DNA from: BOG-908 sp964242595
Lineage (GTDB): Bacteria > Pseudomonadota > Alphaproteobacteria > Acetobacterales > Acetobacteraceae
Direction: 5' to 3'
NCBI GenBank assembly: GCA_964242595.1
Contig: CAXTBC010000011.1
Location: forward strand, 1-64,000
Length of the DNA stretch: 64,000 bases
Part shown: piece after piece, positions 1 through 10,125 of the stretch
How positions within the stretch are numbered: the first letter of the stretch is position 1
How the letters are laid out: the number at the start of each line of letters is the position of its first letter
Made by a program: the position numbers and the translations under genes
Notes under the pieces: generated by a model
Seen by the model: the letters and a program-made list of their open reading frames with translations, nothing else
Told to the model about the DNA's origin: nothing
Database searches by the model: none

Positions 1-895
1 AGGCATCCGCCTCCATTAAACCCGACCCTCGCAGAAGTACATAACACCTTCTAGTGCTTGGAAGCAGATGAGAAAGTTACTTGAAGAAGTGTTCTAGACT
101 AGTTAATTCTTCTGGTCAGACTTGCGAGCTGAGCGAGGCCTGTCAGGGCGCCATGATTGTAAATCTCAAGAGGCGCCATGACTGACACAAGGCCGTCATT
201 GGCACCGGACGGACATCCCCGCGACAAGCGCGGCCGTAATCTGAGTAGTTTCCGACCCTATGAAGTGAAGCATGAGCTGACATCCAGGTGCCATCCGGTA
301 AGATCAAGGCAAGCAAGACGCTAAACGTCCGTAAACGCGTCTCAAGGTGAGTTGTATGTCATCGGCAAAGCCCATAGCTGACTGTCAATCACTCGGTAAA
401 CACCATTTCGAGAGCCGCCCGACATCGAAGAGGCGGGTGTCCTTACTCAGCCAATCGGCATCTTCGCGGACCAATACCGGCTAACTGTCTTGTAGATGAC
501 TTTGGCGAACGTGTGCAGGTTTTGGCTTTGTGTCGCTGTTCTCCGGAACAGAGTGCTTGATGAACAAACTTAGCAATCAAAGCAACTTGGTGGAAGCGCC
601 GGGTCGGGAGATTAGCTCTGTGGCAGCCGTACCTTGTCGTGGTCGACGTTGACGCTATGACGCTGGAACTGATGTTTAGCCTATATGTGACACCCTGCTT
701 ATGAGTAGATTCCGTCCCTTTCTTCCGGGCCGAATAACGCCGACAGGTAGACTAAGGGCCGACTGACAGAAATATCATCTCTCATAGACGATTATAGGAG
801 CTTCCTCGCCGAGAACAGAACCGCTTTCATCATGAATCTTAGTCAGACAGACAATGGTAACATGGTCGACAAGACTAACAATATGGAGAGACTTA
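1..895. other. Gene-free stretch upstream of the first RND gene
   Basis: No reading frame here gives a recognisable protein on either strand. Base composition is less GC-rich than the core genes further right. There is a short imperfect direct repeat of GGCGCCATGA at about 149-179. The stretch may be decayed coding DNA or the promoter region of the following RND operon; I could not place a convincing promoter. Confidence 0.5.
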
Positions 896-3800
896 GTGGG
901 TTTAGTACTTTTCGCCTTAAAGTTTCGGATAACCATATTCGTTCTTGCCTTACTGATCATGTTTCTGGGCGGGTCGGCGATCGTCACCACTCCAGAAGAC
1001 GTGCTGCCGGACGTAAATATTCCCGTCGTGTCGGTCGTCTGGACTTACACCGGCCTCTCCGCAAAGGAGATGGAAAACCGTGTCACGACATACACGGAAT
1101 TTGCGCTCTCAAACAGTGTAAACGGCATCAAGAACATTGAGAGCCTCACGTTACAAGGCATTGCGGTCGAGAAGGTGTTCTTCCAACCTAACGTGAGTAT
1201 CGACCTTGCAATCGCGCAGGTTGTGTCTGCCATGAATTCGATCCGAGCTTTGCTTCCTCCTGGCATCAACCCTCCGACCGTGCAGCAATACAGCGCGTCG
1301 TCGGTAGCGGTCATCCAACTAGCGATGTCCGGAGAAAGCGAGGAAAAGCTATATGATTACGGTAATTACCGCTTGCGCCAAGCGATCTCGCAAGTCCCTG
1401 GAAGTAGCCTGCCGACACCGTCGGGGGGTAAGCTTCGGGAAGTGATCATCGACCTCAACCTGCACGCCTTGCAGGGCTATGGCCTGACACCGTCACAAGT
1501 CACAAGTGCGATTTTGGCACAAAACGTCACGTTGCCCTCAGGCGAGGTTAAGTTCGGCAACCTGCAATACGTCGTAAAGCTGAACGACTCTCCGAGCGCT
1601 GTGGATACGTTCAACTCTTTTCCAGTTGCGATGGTTAATGGTGCTCCCGTATTGATCCGCGACATCGCGCACGTCCGCGACGGGTTCCAGGTTCAGCAGA
1701 ATATCGTTCGGTCAAACGGCAGTCGCGCCGTACTGATGGACGTGCTCAAGAACGGCAACGCCTCGACGCTGTCCGTAGTCGACAACGTGAAGCAGTTATT
1801 ACCGGGGCTGAAGGCGGCCGCGCCAAAAGACTTAGTTGTCACACCCTTGTTCGACCAATCAGTTCTCGTTACAAGCTCGATTTCTGACGTGGTCACAGAG
1901 GGTTGTATCGCAGCGGGCCTAACGGGTCTGATGATACTTCTATTTCTAGGCTCCTGGCGATCCACACTGATCGTGATGATCTCGATTCCACTCGCCATCC
2001 TAAGCTCTCTGGTCGTCCTAAGTGCGTTGGGTGCAACGATCAATGTCATGACCCTCGGCGGCTTGGCTCTTGCTGTCGGCATCCTGGTGGATGACGCGAC
2101 TGTCGCAATAGAGAATACCTATAGGCTGCTGGAGGAAGGACGTGACTTTCCGCATGCCGTTGTTGAAGGCGCAGCGGGCATTGCCAAGCCGGCGCTGGTT
2201 TCGACGCTGGCTATTTGCTGCGCTTTCGTCGCCGTCTTGTTCCTGACAGATGCCGCAAAATACCTTTTTACGCCGCAGGCGCTCGCCGTAGTCTTCGCCA
2301 TGCTCGCATCCTACGGCTTATCCCGGACATTGGTGCCGGTCTTGGCCGATATCCTGATCGCTGGCGAACAGCACGGCAAAGATAAGGCTAGCCCACCAAA
2401 GCCCGGCATTCGAGGTTTCTTCGGGCGCTTCAACGCAGGTTTCGAGCGCGTATTTAAACGTTTCCGCGTGGGCTACGGCAAGCTCTTGCGGATCGTTCTA
2501 GGCAACCGCTTGGGGACCTCCCTGGTTATTGCCACAGTACTCGCAAGCGGCGCCGGCGTATTCACGTTCGTTGGGCGTGACTACTTCCCCCAGATTGATA
2601 CCGGAGAGATGCAGTTGCACGTACGCGCAAGGTCCGGTCTGCGCATAGAGAACGCTGAGGAGTTCTTCCAGAAAGTCGATGACACCATTCGCAGCGTTGT
2701 CCCAGCAAAGTATCTCGGTCTGGTGCTCGATAATATTGGCCTGCCAAGTAACAACTACAATTTTGCGTTCGGCATCGTCGACTCAACCGCTTACTACGAT
2801 GGAACCATCCTGGTCAGCCTTAACAAGGGGCATGCACCAAGCGCCGACTACATGCGTGTGCTTCGAACGAAGCTAAGACAGCAGTTCCCGGAGGGGGTAT
2901 TCTACTTCGAGGCAGCGGACTTCGTGACCCAAGTGCTTGACTTCGGTTTACCGTCTCCCATTGATATTCAAATCGTTGGACAAGACGCTACCGGAAACCT
3001 CAAGGTCATGCAGAGACTGCTCGATCAGGTTCTCAAGGTAAGAGGCATCGTGGATGCTCACATCCAGCAGATTGTCGATGCTCCCCAATATCTCTTGGAC
3101 GTTGATCGTGACCGGGCGCTGCAGTTTGGACTGACCGAGGAGCAAGTCTCGACCAACCTCAACATTTCGCTCGCATCGAGTTACCAAACACAGCCAAGCT
3201 TCTGGGTCGATCCGACCAGCGGAATTCCGTACAACGTTGCGGTTCAGACTCCTGAGTATCTGGTAAGCAAGATGTCAGACCTGATGAATACGCCTTTGAC
3301 GAGTTCTACTAACGGAACCACCACACTGCTCTCAAATGTGTCATCGCTGACACGTGAAGGATCGCAGGTCGTTATTAACCATAGCAACGTCGAGCCAGTT
3401 TTCGACATTTACGCGAATGTTCAGGACCGTGACCTCGCATCCGTTGCAACCGACCTACAGCGTCTCGTCGTTGCCGTTCAAAAGAAGTTACCGGCTGGCA
3501 ACCACATCACCATCGCAGGCCAGATAGTAAGCATGGAGAGCGCCTTTAGTCACATAGGAACCGGTCTCGCCGTAGCCTTACTGTTTGTCTATCTTCTCAT
3601 GGCGATCAACTATCAAAGCTGGGGCGACCCGTTCGTTGTAATCGCGGGTCTACCCATCGCTTTTTGCGGGATTTGCGTCGCACTTCTTGCAACATCAACC
3701 ACTCTTTCCATCCCGTCACTCATGGGGGCCATCATGTCCGTCGGTGTGGCATCTTCAAACTCCATCCTGCTTATCACTTTTGCGCGCGAGCATCGCGACA

Positions 3801-4075
3801 GCACTGGATGCAGTGCCAGCGAGGCTGCAATCCAGGCAGGCGAAACCCGGCTACGGCCCATCTTGATGACGGCAATTGCCATGTTCGTCGGACTAACACC
3901 GATGGCGCTCGGCCTCGGTGCCGGCTCGGAGCAGAATGCGGCGTTAGCTCGTGCGGTGCTAGGCGGCGTCTCCTTCGGAACCTGCTCCACGCTGCTGTTC
4001 GTGCCGTTTCTCTACACTGTCCTTCGCAGCGGCGCGCCTAAGCCTGTGCAGGACTACATACAGGATGCAACATGA
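896..4075 (+). CDS. RND-family efflux transporter, inner-membrane permease
   Basis: Proton-driven resistance-nodulation-division permease of the AcrB/MdtB type, about 1059 residues. It has an N-terminal membrane helix, two large periplasmic loops and two blocks of membrane helices. The paired acidic residues of TM4 are present as D399-D400 in GILVDDATVAIENT; in this family they relay protons. A longer ATG start exists at 854. I prefer GTG 896 because GGAGAG lies at 885-890, five bases upstream, and the resulting N-terminus (GLVLFALKF) aligns with that of the paralogue at 58082-61318 (GIVKFALKY). The stop overlaps the start of the adaptor gene by four bases, so the two are co-transcribed. Codon use is clearly more AT-rich than in the core genes, which suggests acquisition. 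No outer-membrane channel gene is adjacent. The substrate cannot be told from sequence. Confidence 0.93.
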   Translation: MGLVLFALKFRITIFVLALLIMFLGGSAIVTTPEDVLPDVNIPVVSVVWTYTGLSAKEMENRVTTYTEFALSNSVNGIKNIESLTLQGIAVEKVFFQPNVSIDLAIAQVVSAMNSIRALLPPGINPPTVQQYSASSVAVIQLAMSGESEEKLYDYGNYRLRQAISQVPGSSLPTPSGGKLREVIIDLNLHALQGYGLTPSQVTSAILAQNVTLPSGEVKFGNLQYVVKLNDSPSAVDTFNSFPVAMVNGAPVLIRDIAHVRDGFQVQQNIVRSNGSRAVLMDVLKNGNASTLSVVDNVKQLLPGLKAAAPKDLVVTPLFDQSVLVTSSISDVVTEGCIAAGLTGLMILLFLGSWRSTLIVMISIPLAILSSLVVLSALGATINVMTLGGLALAVGILVDDATVAIENTYRLLEEGRDFPHAVVEGAAGIAKPALVSTLAICCAFVAVLFLTDAAKYLFTPQALAVVFAMLASYGLSRTLVPVLADILIAGEQHGKDKASPPKPGIRGFFGRFNAGFERVFKRFRVGYGKLLRIVLGNRLGTSLVIATVLASGAGVFTFVGRDYFPQIDTGEMQLHVRARSGLRIENAEEFFQKVDDTIRSVVPAKYLGLVLDNIGLPSNNYNFAFGIVDSTAYYDGTILVSLNKGHAPSADYMRVLRTKLRQQFPEGVFYFEAADFVTQVLDFGLPSPIDIQIVGQDATGNLKVMQRLLDQVLKVRGIVDAHIQQIVDAPQYLLDVDRDRALQFGLTEEQVSTNLNISLASSYQTQPSFWVDPTSGIPYNVAVQTPEYLVSKMSDLMNTPLTSSTNGTTTLLSNVSSLTREGSQVVINHSNVEPVFDIYANVQDRDLASVATDLQRLVVAVQKKLPAGNHITIAGQIVSMESAFSHIGTGLAVALLFVYLLMAINYQSWGDPFVVIAGLPIAFCGICVALLATSTTLSIPSLMGAIMSVGVASSNSILLITFAREHRDSTGCSASEAAIQAGETRLRPILMTAIAMFVGLTPMALGLGAGSEQNAALARAVLGGVSFGTCSTLLFVPFLYTVLRSGAPKPVQDYIQDAT

Positions 4076-5382
4076 CCGATCATCAAGAAGATGGACTAAA
4101 GTCAGATCCGAATTGCATGCCTAATCCGAAAGGTGGAGATCCAGGCACACAGGATGAGGACAGTCGTCTTTCACCACTCGTGTTTTTGGTTCCAGGATTG
4201 CTAGTCTTGGCGCTTGTTGGCTGGGGTGCCTGGAGCCATTGGCAGGTTAACGCGATGGCGGCAACTACGCAGCAGCAAACTGTTGGATATCGGCCGACCT
4301 TACACGTAACGGAGGCAAAGCGCGTCGACGGGCCGATCATCCTAACCCTTCCCGGCGCAACCGCGCCGTTTGACCAAGCAAATATCTACACCCGCGCCAC
4401 AGGTTACATTGCTAAACGCTGGGTCGACATTGGAAGTAGGGTCAAGACTGGCGACTTGCTTGTTCGTATAGCGGCGGCTGACCTGGATGGGCAGCTTGCA
4501 CAGGCAGTCGGCCAGCTAAGCCAGACTCACGCTGCCTTAGTCGTGGCTCAAGCTAACGTCGAGCAAAGTCGAGCTACAATCAAGTTGGGAGTAGTCACGA
4601 ACGCCAGAACGGGCAAGCTTGCGCTCGACGGCTGGGCGTCAAAGCAGGACGCGGATACGGCACGTTATAACCTTGCGGGGCAAGTCGCGTCTCTGGCAAG
4701 CAATCAGGCGAGCGTGGCAGCGGCGGAGGGCAACATCAAGGCACAGCTCGGTAATATCCAGTACCTCAAAGCGCTGGTAAGTTATGAGTTGGTGACAGCG
4801 CCATTCGACGGTATCGTCACCGTACGCAATGTTGATGCAGGTGACTTGGTCATGGCTAACGCCGGAAGCGGCACGCCTGCGTTCACGGTAGAGCGTCAAG
4901 ATGTGTTGCGGATCTTCGTTTATGTTCCGCAAAGCAATGCCGTCGGACTACGCAACGGACTACCTGCTGAGATTCATGTGCCGGAGTTACCTGGGCGCAC
5001 GTTCACCGGTGTGGTTTCTCGAAGCAGTGTAGCCTTGAACTCTGAATCGAGGACGGTTCGGACGGAGGTCGACGTGGCCAATCCCGATGGGACGTTGCGT
5101 CCAGGGTTGTACGTCGACGTCGATCTTGCCATTCCTCGCGGGGCGCCTGGTGTTGTCGTGCCAGCAGAGGCGATCCTCTTCAATGGGCAGGGTCTGCGTG
5201 TTGCTGTCGTCAAGGACGGCGTCGTACACCTGGTTGACGTCACTATCTCACGAGACTTTGGCAAAACGATAGAGTTGCGGACGGGCCTGCAGGGGGGCGA
5301 GCAAGTCGCCCTCAGCCCGCCGGCGGGTCTTGAGGACGGACGACAGGTCGATGTGAAGGCCCAAGCAAAAACGCCATCATAA
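4072..5382 (+). CDS. RND efflux periplasmic adaptor (membrane fusion protein)
   Basis: HlyD/AcrA-type adaptor of 436 residues that would link the upstream permease to an outer-membrane channel. After a polar cytoplasmic N-terminus of about 35 residues there is one membrane anchor (about 38-58, VFLVPGLLVLALVGWG). Next come the first lipoyl-half (RATGYIAKRWVDIGSRVKTG), a helical hairpin rich in Ala/Gln, and the second lipoyl-half (TAPFDGIVTVRNVDAGDLV). Beta-barrel and membrane-proximal domains follow. ATG overlaps the permease stop (ATGA). Composition is as AT-shifted as the permease. It is clearly paralogous to the adaptor at 56777-58078, and the gene order permease-adaptor is also the same there. 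Confidence 0.92.
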   Translation: MTDHQEDGLKSDPNCMPNPKGGDPGTQDEDSRLSPLVFLVPGLLVLALVGWGAWSHWQVNAMAATTQQQTVGYRPTLHVTEAKRVDGPIILTLPGATAPFDQANIYTRATGYIAKRWVDIGSRVKTGDLLVRIAAADLDGQLAQAVGQLSQTHAALVVAQANVEQSRATIKLGVVTNARTGKLALDGWASKQDADTARYNLAGQVASLASNQASVAAAEGNIKAQLGNIQYLKALVSYELVTAPFDGIVTVRNVDAGDLVMANAGSGTPAFTVERQDVLRIFVYVPQSNAVGLRNGLPAEIHVPELPGRTFTGVVSRSSVALNSESRTVRTEVDVANPDGTLRPGLYVDVDLAIPRGAPGVVVPAEAILFNGQGLRVAVVKDGVVHLVDVTISRDFGKTIELRTGLQGGEQVALSPPAGLEDGRQVDVKAQAKTPS

Positions 5383-5446
5383 AAGCAAGTCAGTTTGTAG
5401 AGCGGCGTGACGGACGCCTGTATCGGGCGCCCGCCAACTTGAAATG

Positions 5447-7507
5447 TTACTTTGGCAAAGCAGCCGCGCGAGCGGCCTTGATGAATGTCCAGCCGTTTGG
5501 TTCGCCGTAACCGGTCGCCGTGTCCCAGCCGGGCGCAGTCATCAAAGACGAATCTGCACCAAAGCCGAGGTCGATTACGGTGCCCTGTTCGACAGTGGCC
5601 GAAGTGCCAACAAACCCGTTCGGTTGTGTGAGTGTAAGGCCGAGCACGTCCGCGGCCGTATAGTGCGTCACGATGGGAAGCGGGCTATTCGTGCCGGGTT
5701 GCGTCGTGGTACCGGCCAAGTTGGACCTGCTGGCCTGGACCGGGACGATATCCGTAAAGGCCGCCACAGGCATGGTCGCAAGGACGGGCGCTGCCTGGCC
5801 GAGGCCTTCGTGCGCGGCCTGCTGTGCCAGCGCCCATATACCTGAAAAAACGGGCGTAGCCAAGCTGGTGCCGCCGATCGTTAGTAGAACGGCTGCTTGG
5901 CCATCGCCTCTGTCGGCTACGATGATCCCGCCGGTGTAAGGGTCGGCGATCGCGGAGATGTCGGGCAGCTGCCGCCCGACACCCGGCAAGCCGGCCTTCG
6001 CCTGCCATGCGGGCTTTTCAAACACCAGGCTTTCGCCGCCGCCGCCGCCGAATGCAAAGCCGCCGAGCGAAGGTGGCACAGCCACACCGTTCGGACCTCC
6101 GAGAACCGAGAACGTGGCTCCCCAAACAGAGTCGACTGGGCCGCTATCGCTAGGAACGTTGAGGCTGGTTCCTCCCACACCGGTCGCGTAGGGGGAGTCC
6201 GCAGGTACGGAGGGAGCACCGACGGGCGTGCCCAGGCCGAAGTCGCCGTCATCACCCGTTGCGACCATGACGGCAATGCCTTCTGCCGCGGCTTGCTTGA
6301 TTACGGTGTTGTAGGCTCGGGCAACGGCTGGGCCGACACCTGCTTCGGCACTGCCATAGCTGTTGGAAATGACCCCGCCCAGCTTCTTCGAAATCGCATA
6401 ATGGAGGGCGTAGGCCAGCTCTGAGTCATTATCACTTGGCGCGACGACCAGGACGATCTTCGCCTTGGGTGCCATGGCGTGCGCCCACTCGACATCCAGC
6501 GATACCTCCAAAGGCCAATCCGTGTTGTAGGGTGACGTGATGGGAGGGCCGTCAGGGTAGATCACCTGCAGGTTAGTGCTGTCGAACGCCGGCAATCCCA
6601 TCATGGTTGAGAAGGTATTGGCGTCGCTCTGGATGGTTGGAGAGCCGTAAGCGTCGACGATGACGATCGTCTGGCCTTCGCCGGTGAAGCCTTTCGCATA
6701 CACTGCCGGCAAGCCGTATTTTGCAGCGACCTGACTGGCCGTATAGCCGCAGGTCTTGAACGGCGGCGTGGGAAGATTGCGCGTCAGATATCTCGGCCCG
6801 GTGTACCTGCCGAGTTCGCTGCCAACGCCCAGACCGATCCCGGCGAGTTTCACGGTAGCTATCTGTTTAAAGCAAGTGTCGGTAAATATGGTGAACGGGT
6901 TGAGTACGGATGCCGCCGGCACTCCACGCATCGGCTTGCCGGTTACAGGGTCTGCCTGAGTCAGAACGAAAGGCGTAACTGTCGCACTTGACAGGCCGGT
7001 CATGCCGGCGATGATTTCTGCCCCGGCGCCCTCGAAACGCGGTTCGGAGGTGTTGGCGCGGAACTGACGGCCGTTACGAGAGAACAGGTGAAAGTCAGTT
7101 GCGAAAGCCGCCTTCATCACCTTGGCGCTTCCGGTCACCCGCAGCGCTGAGTTGTCACTTTCACGACGCACGACACGCAGTCCGGCAGCCTCGAGTGAAC
7201 TGGACAGCCGATCTACCTGTGCACTCCTGGCGCCGTAGGACAAGACTTCGTCCGGCGTCATCCATTGGTGGTACACTGTCGAACCGACAGTGGTGCGTTC
7301 CGAGATCGCGGCACCGAGCGTATCGGGGCCGTCCGACTTCAACCAGATGGTCACAGCGATCGAAGTCCCACTATCAACTGGGCCCAGATCCTGGCGGGCG
7401 AGTCGATCATCTGCGGCAGCGGCTTGCGATGCGAGCGGAAGAGAGAGCAGCAGAGCGGCCGAGGCAAGCAGCCTTGCGTGAGAGGACCAAAACTCTTGTG
7501 ATCTCAT
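5447..7507 (-). CDS. Secreted S53 (sedolisin/pro-kumamolisin) peptidase
   Basis: Serine-carboxyl peptidase of 686 residues, probably exported and active at acid pH as is usual in the family. A signal peptide (residues 1-30, ending ASQAAAA) precedes a pro-kumamolisin activation domain (about 45-185) and the catalytic domain. The family triad is visible: E334 and D338 in LEVSLDVEW, and S548 in IGGTSLATP. D419 in ATGDDGDFG fits the oxyanion-hole Asp. A C-terminal GWDTATGYGEPNGW block matches the calcium-binding end of the family. Start ATG 7507 has AAGGA about ten bases upstream. It is convergent with the adaptor gene, 64 bases apart. Nothing essential looks missing, so it is probably functional. 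Confidence 0.93.
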   Translation of the reverse strand: MRSQEFWSSHARLLASAALLLSLPLASQAAAADDRLARQDLGPVDSGTSIAVTIWLKSDGPDTLGAAISERTTVGSTVYHQWMTPDEVLSYGARSAQVDRLSSSLEAAGLRVVRRESDNSALRVTGSAKVMKAAFATDFHLFSRNGRQFRANTSEPRFEGAGAEIIAGMTGLSSATVTPFVLTQADPVTGKPMRGVPAASVLNPFTIFTDTCFKQIATVKLAGIGLGVGSELGRYTGPRYLTRNLPTPPFKTCGYTASQVAAKYGLPAVYAKGFTGEGQTIVIVDAYGSPTIQSDANTFSTMMGLPAFDSTNLQVIYPDGPPITSPYNTDWPLEVSLDVEWAHAMAPKAKIVLVVAPSDNDSELAYALHYAISKKLGGVISNSYGSAEAGVGPAVARAYNTVIKQAAAEGIAVMVATGDDGDFGLGTPVGAPSVPADSPYATGVGGTSLNVPSDSGPVDSVWGATFSVLGGPNGVAVPPSLGGFAFGGGGGESLVFEKPAWQAKAGLPGVGRQLPDISAIADPYTGGIIVADRGDGQAAVLLTIGGTSLATPVFSGIWALAQQAAHEGLGQAAPVLATMPVAAFTDIVPVQASRSNLAGTTTQPGTNSPLPIVTHYTAADVLGLTLTQPNGFVGTSATVEQGTVIDLGFGADSSLMTAPGWDTATGYGEPNGWTFIKAARAAALPK

Positions 7508-8255
7508 CGAGGTAATTTCCTTATAATGAACGTTCAGCTTAACAGATCAGACAACATGCGCTTCGGCGTGCCATGACCGATGTAGACAGGGTTCGCCGAG
7601 AGCTACTCCTTCTGCACGCGGTTTCCGGGCAATGCCAATAGTTACGGATGTCACCGGTTGCTATCTTGAGACACGGAATGCCAGTCCGCAAGTGAGTGAA
7701 TAGTCAACGGCGCTCAACCCAGAGTTGAATGCTTGCTGAGCCGACACCGCGAGGTGTGGCCGATCGCCAGACGCGAGTGGCTGAGGACCTTCGGCGCGGT
7801 TAGCATTTAGAGCTCAGTTCCGACAATACCCGCGAGAGGCATATCGTCTGCGCGTCAAAGCTCGACCAGCAGCTATCATAGATCGCTCCGCATGTCAGAG
7901 CGGGGCAGGTTGAGACTGGCGGTTCTGGATCAATCTCCGATCGCCAGAGGCAAAACGAGACTGTATCTGTGTCGTCATAAATATCGTGATCTACACGTCA
8001 AAGGCTGTAAGTCGCCAGATTCCTTCTCTCGAGGAACAAAGTCATGAGCCGTTTCACTCGCAATCGTTTAGACACCAGCGCGACACGTCAGGCGCCAACC
8101 ACACTTTCGCCGGCGCGTGTTGGTTGAAGAATGACGCTGGGGTGATCATGCATCTTCGTGCAAAACGCGAGGGACTGATGCTCAGCCTCGGCGGCGACGG
8201 GGCCGTCATCTCTATGCGTTAGTGAGCGGGGTTTGGCTATCGGCGATTTGCATGA
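7508..8255. other. Gene-free stretch between peptidase and pseudogene
   Basis: About 750 bases with no convincing gene. Short frames exist on both strands (for example 7986-8222 plus) but show no family resemblance. The promoter of the S53 gene must lie at the left end. A minus-strand frame around 7640-7760 has amphipathic, beta-barrel-like composition, but it is broken and too short to name. Confidence 0.4.
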
Positions 8256-9564
8256 TCAAGGGTTGCTCCGGGTAACCACAGCTCGGGCAGCCGCCAATGC
8301 CACAGTTTCTCGAATGGTAGCCACATCCCGGCAGGTCTCGACTTTCATAGCTTTCAATCGCAGCGTGTCGGTAACTCGATAGTATTTTTGCTCGACGGCT
8401 TCTCGGTAGCCGGGCGGACCCGGCAGGCCAGGATATCGGTTTGCATCGATGGTTTCCGTTCTGCCAGAAAGCGAAAGCTCGATCACGCCGCCATGGTGCT
8501 TCGGGTCACCTGATGCTGCCTCGAACCGGATTCGTTCTACCATGGCCGTCACAAGTGGATCGCCAAGAACGGTGTCGTCGAAATCAGGGGGTTGCGCAAG
8601 TCGCGGCTGAGCGCCACGGCCAGGCTGAACACGATGCTATATTGCGCAGCTACCAGGGTTCGCGGTTGGTGGTTCTGATGCCTCGGGTCATCGCGAACGG
8701 ACCAGCTTTTACGCGGACACATTCAACGCTGCCGGATGTCCTGTCCTTCCGGAGTTTCGTAGCTCGTTTACCGCGTGGACGAAGAGCAAAGCGTAAGCGT
8801 GCACCGGTGCAAGCTTCAGGATGGCTTGCTCGCATCTCCATTTCATCCGAGTCCCGTTGTCAGAAGTTTCGCAGCCGGGCTGGGTGAGAAGGCGTGCAGA
8901 AAGCCGTTGTCGCTCTCCAAGACGTCGTTAGGTCCAACAACGCCGGCCCGGGCCAAGAAGACGCTTTCCAGCCCGAGTTGCGCACTACGGGCCGGATGCA
9001 GCGATGCCCATAGCCGAGGCTGTAGCCGCTGTGTCGAGCCCGAGCAGATGGCAGCAGCCCGCCGCGGCGCCGACTGTACTGTGAAGTCCGGGATTGTGAA
9101 ACCCGCGCCTGCGTGGTCGGAAGAGCCGCTCGCGCTGCCTATCCGGTTCCTAACTTCGTAGCTCATGACGCAGGCCGCCAGCAACTCGCGTCCGGACAGT
9201 CGCCGCTGCGCTGCCAACAGCAGCAGAACGGGAAAAACCGCAGATGAAGGGTGGCAGTTAGGATAGACTTGCTCGAGCTCGAAGGCTGATGCAGCAACAC
9301 CATCGAGAAATGCGGCGAGGACAGCGGAAGCTTGGCCCCGGCGAGGGCTTCGACAGCGCCCACGCCCACCGCCGAGCTTGTGCCTTGTGACGCAAAGCGG
9401 TGAACAGGCTGGACAACTCCAGCAAGCATCGTCGCCACGTTGTCCAGGATCAGCAGGGGGAACAGGTCGATGATCTGCCTGGACACTTGGTCAAACGGAA
9501 AAGTCGCAGCAAGTGCTGCCAGTTTCCAGGTATGCCGCGAGCTTTCAACATCAGCCGTCCACAT
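8256..9564 (-). pseudogene. MmgE/PrpD-family protein, frameshifted pseudogene
   Basis: Pieces of one MmgE/PrpD (2-methylcitrate dehydratase-like) protein lie in order on the minus strand but in different frames. The N-terminal part is 9564 to about 9350 (LAALAATFPFDQVSRQIID, then LILDNVATMLAG). A central part from about 9320 to 8843 is in another frame (ELEQVYPNCHPSSAVFPVLL, GRELLAACVMSYEVRNRIG, and VGPNDVLESDNGFLHAF). A short stretch near 8840-8780 shifts again (ILKLAPVHAYALLFVHAV). The C-terminal part is at 8552-8256. At least three frame changes are needed, so the gene is dead. Identification rests on recognising the family pattern by eye, and is strongest for the central block. It is one of several decayed elements in the accessory region. 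Confidence 0.78.
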
Positions 9565-10125
9565 GACCTAAACTCCGCGTTGCATTGTCGGCGTCGCGTC
9601 AGCGTGGAATCGTCGTAATAACACCTCGGAAGTTCGATTCTACGACGCGGTCGCATGAGGTTTGATCAACCCGATGACTTTGGTCGCAGGTCGGGGTGGA
9701 CCAATCGAATCCGCCATTTGCATCCGGATCAAGCCGCGCGCCGCCAGGACCGCGTAGAAGCCAAACAAAGGTCGGCCGATTGTTCTTGAACTTGGTGAAC
9801 GCTCGAGCCAGAAGTCGGGGCGTGGCGTCAGGACTATGAGAGCCGCCTCGAAGCTTGTCGGAGCAGCAAACAGCTACCGAGTTTGCCTTTTCGGCGGGCT
9901 TAACCTCACACTCAAAGCGCCAAGAAGTTCATCCTGAGTGGATGAACTTCTGGTAGACTTCAGGCGAATACGGGCTCTTGCTTCTGATTAAGGGGGGAAA
10001 ACCGGAGCTCAGTCGCTTACGAAAGGTAATTCAACACCGCGCTGCGAGACAGTGCCTGACGTGTCAAGTCGTTGCTTGCCTGTTCGACTGACACCCCAAA
10101 CATTCCTCTCTGCAGGTCGGATTGC
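9565..10125. other. Gene-free stretch left of the large secreted protein gene
   Basis: About 560 bases with no supported gene on either strand. A minus-strand frame around 9840-9660 reads as a plausible protein fragment (FGFYAVLAARGLIRMQMADS) but I cannot assign a family and it is interrupted. It may be more decayed sequence upstream of the MmgE/PrpD pseudogene. Confidence 0.4.

Noticed and set aside
7986..8222. 78-codon plus-strand frame
   Set aside because: No ribosome-binding site, no recognisable features, in a stretch of decayed sequence.
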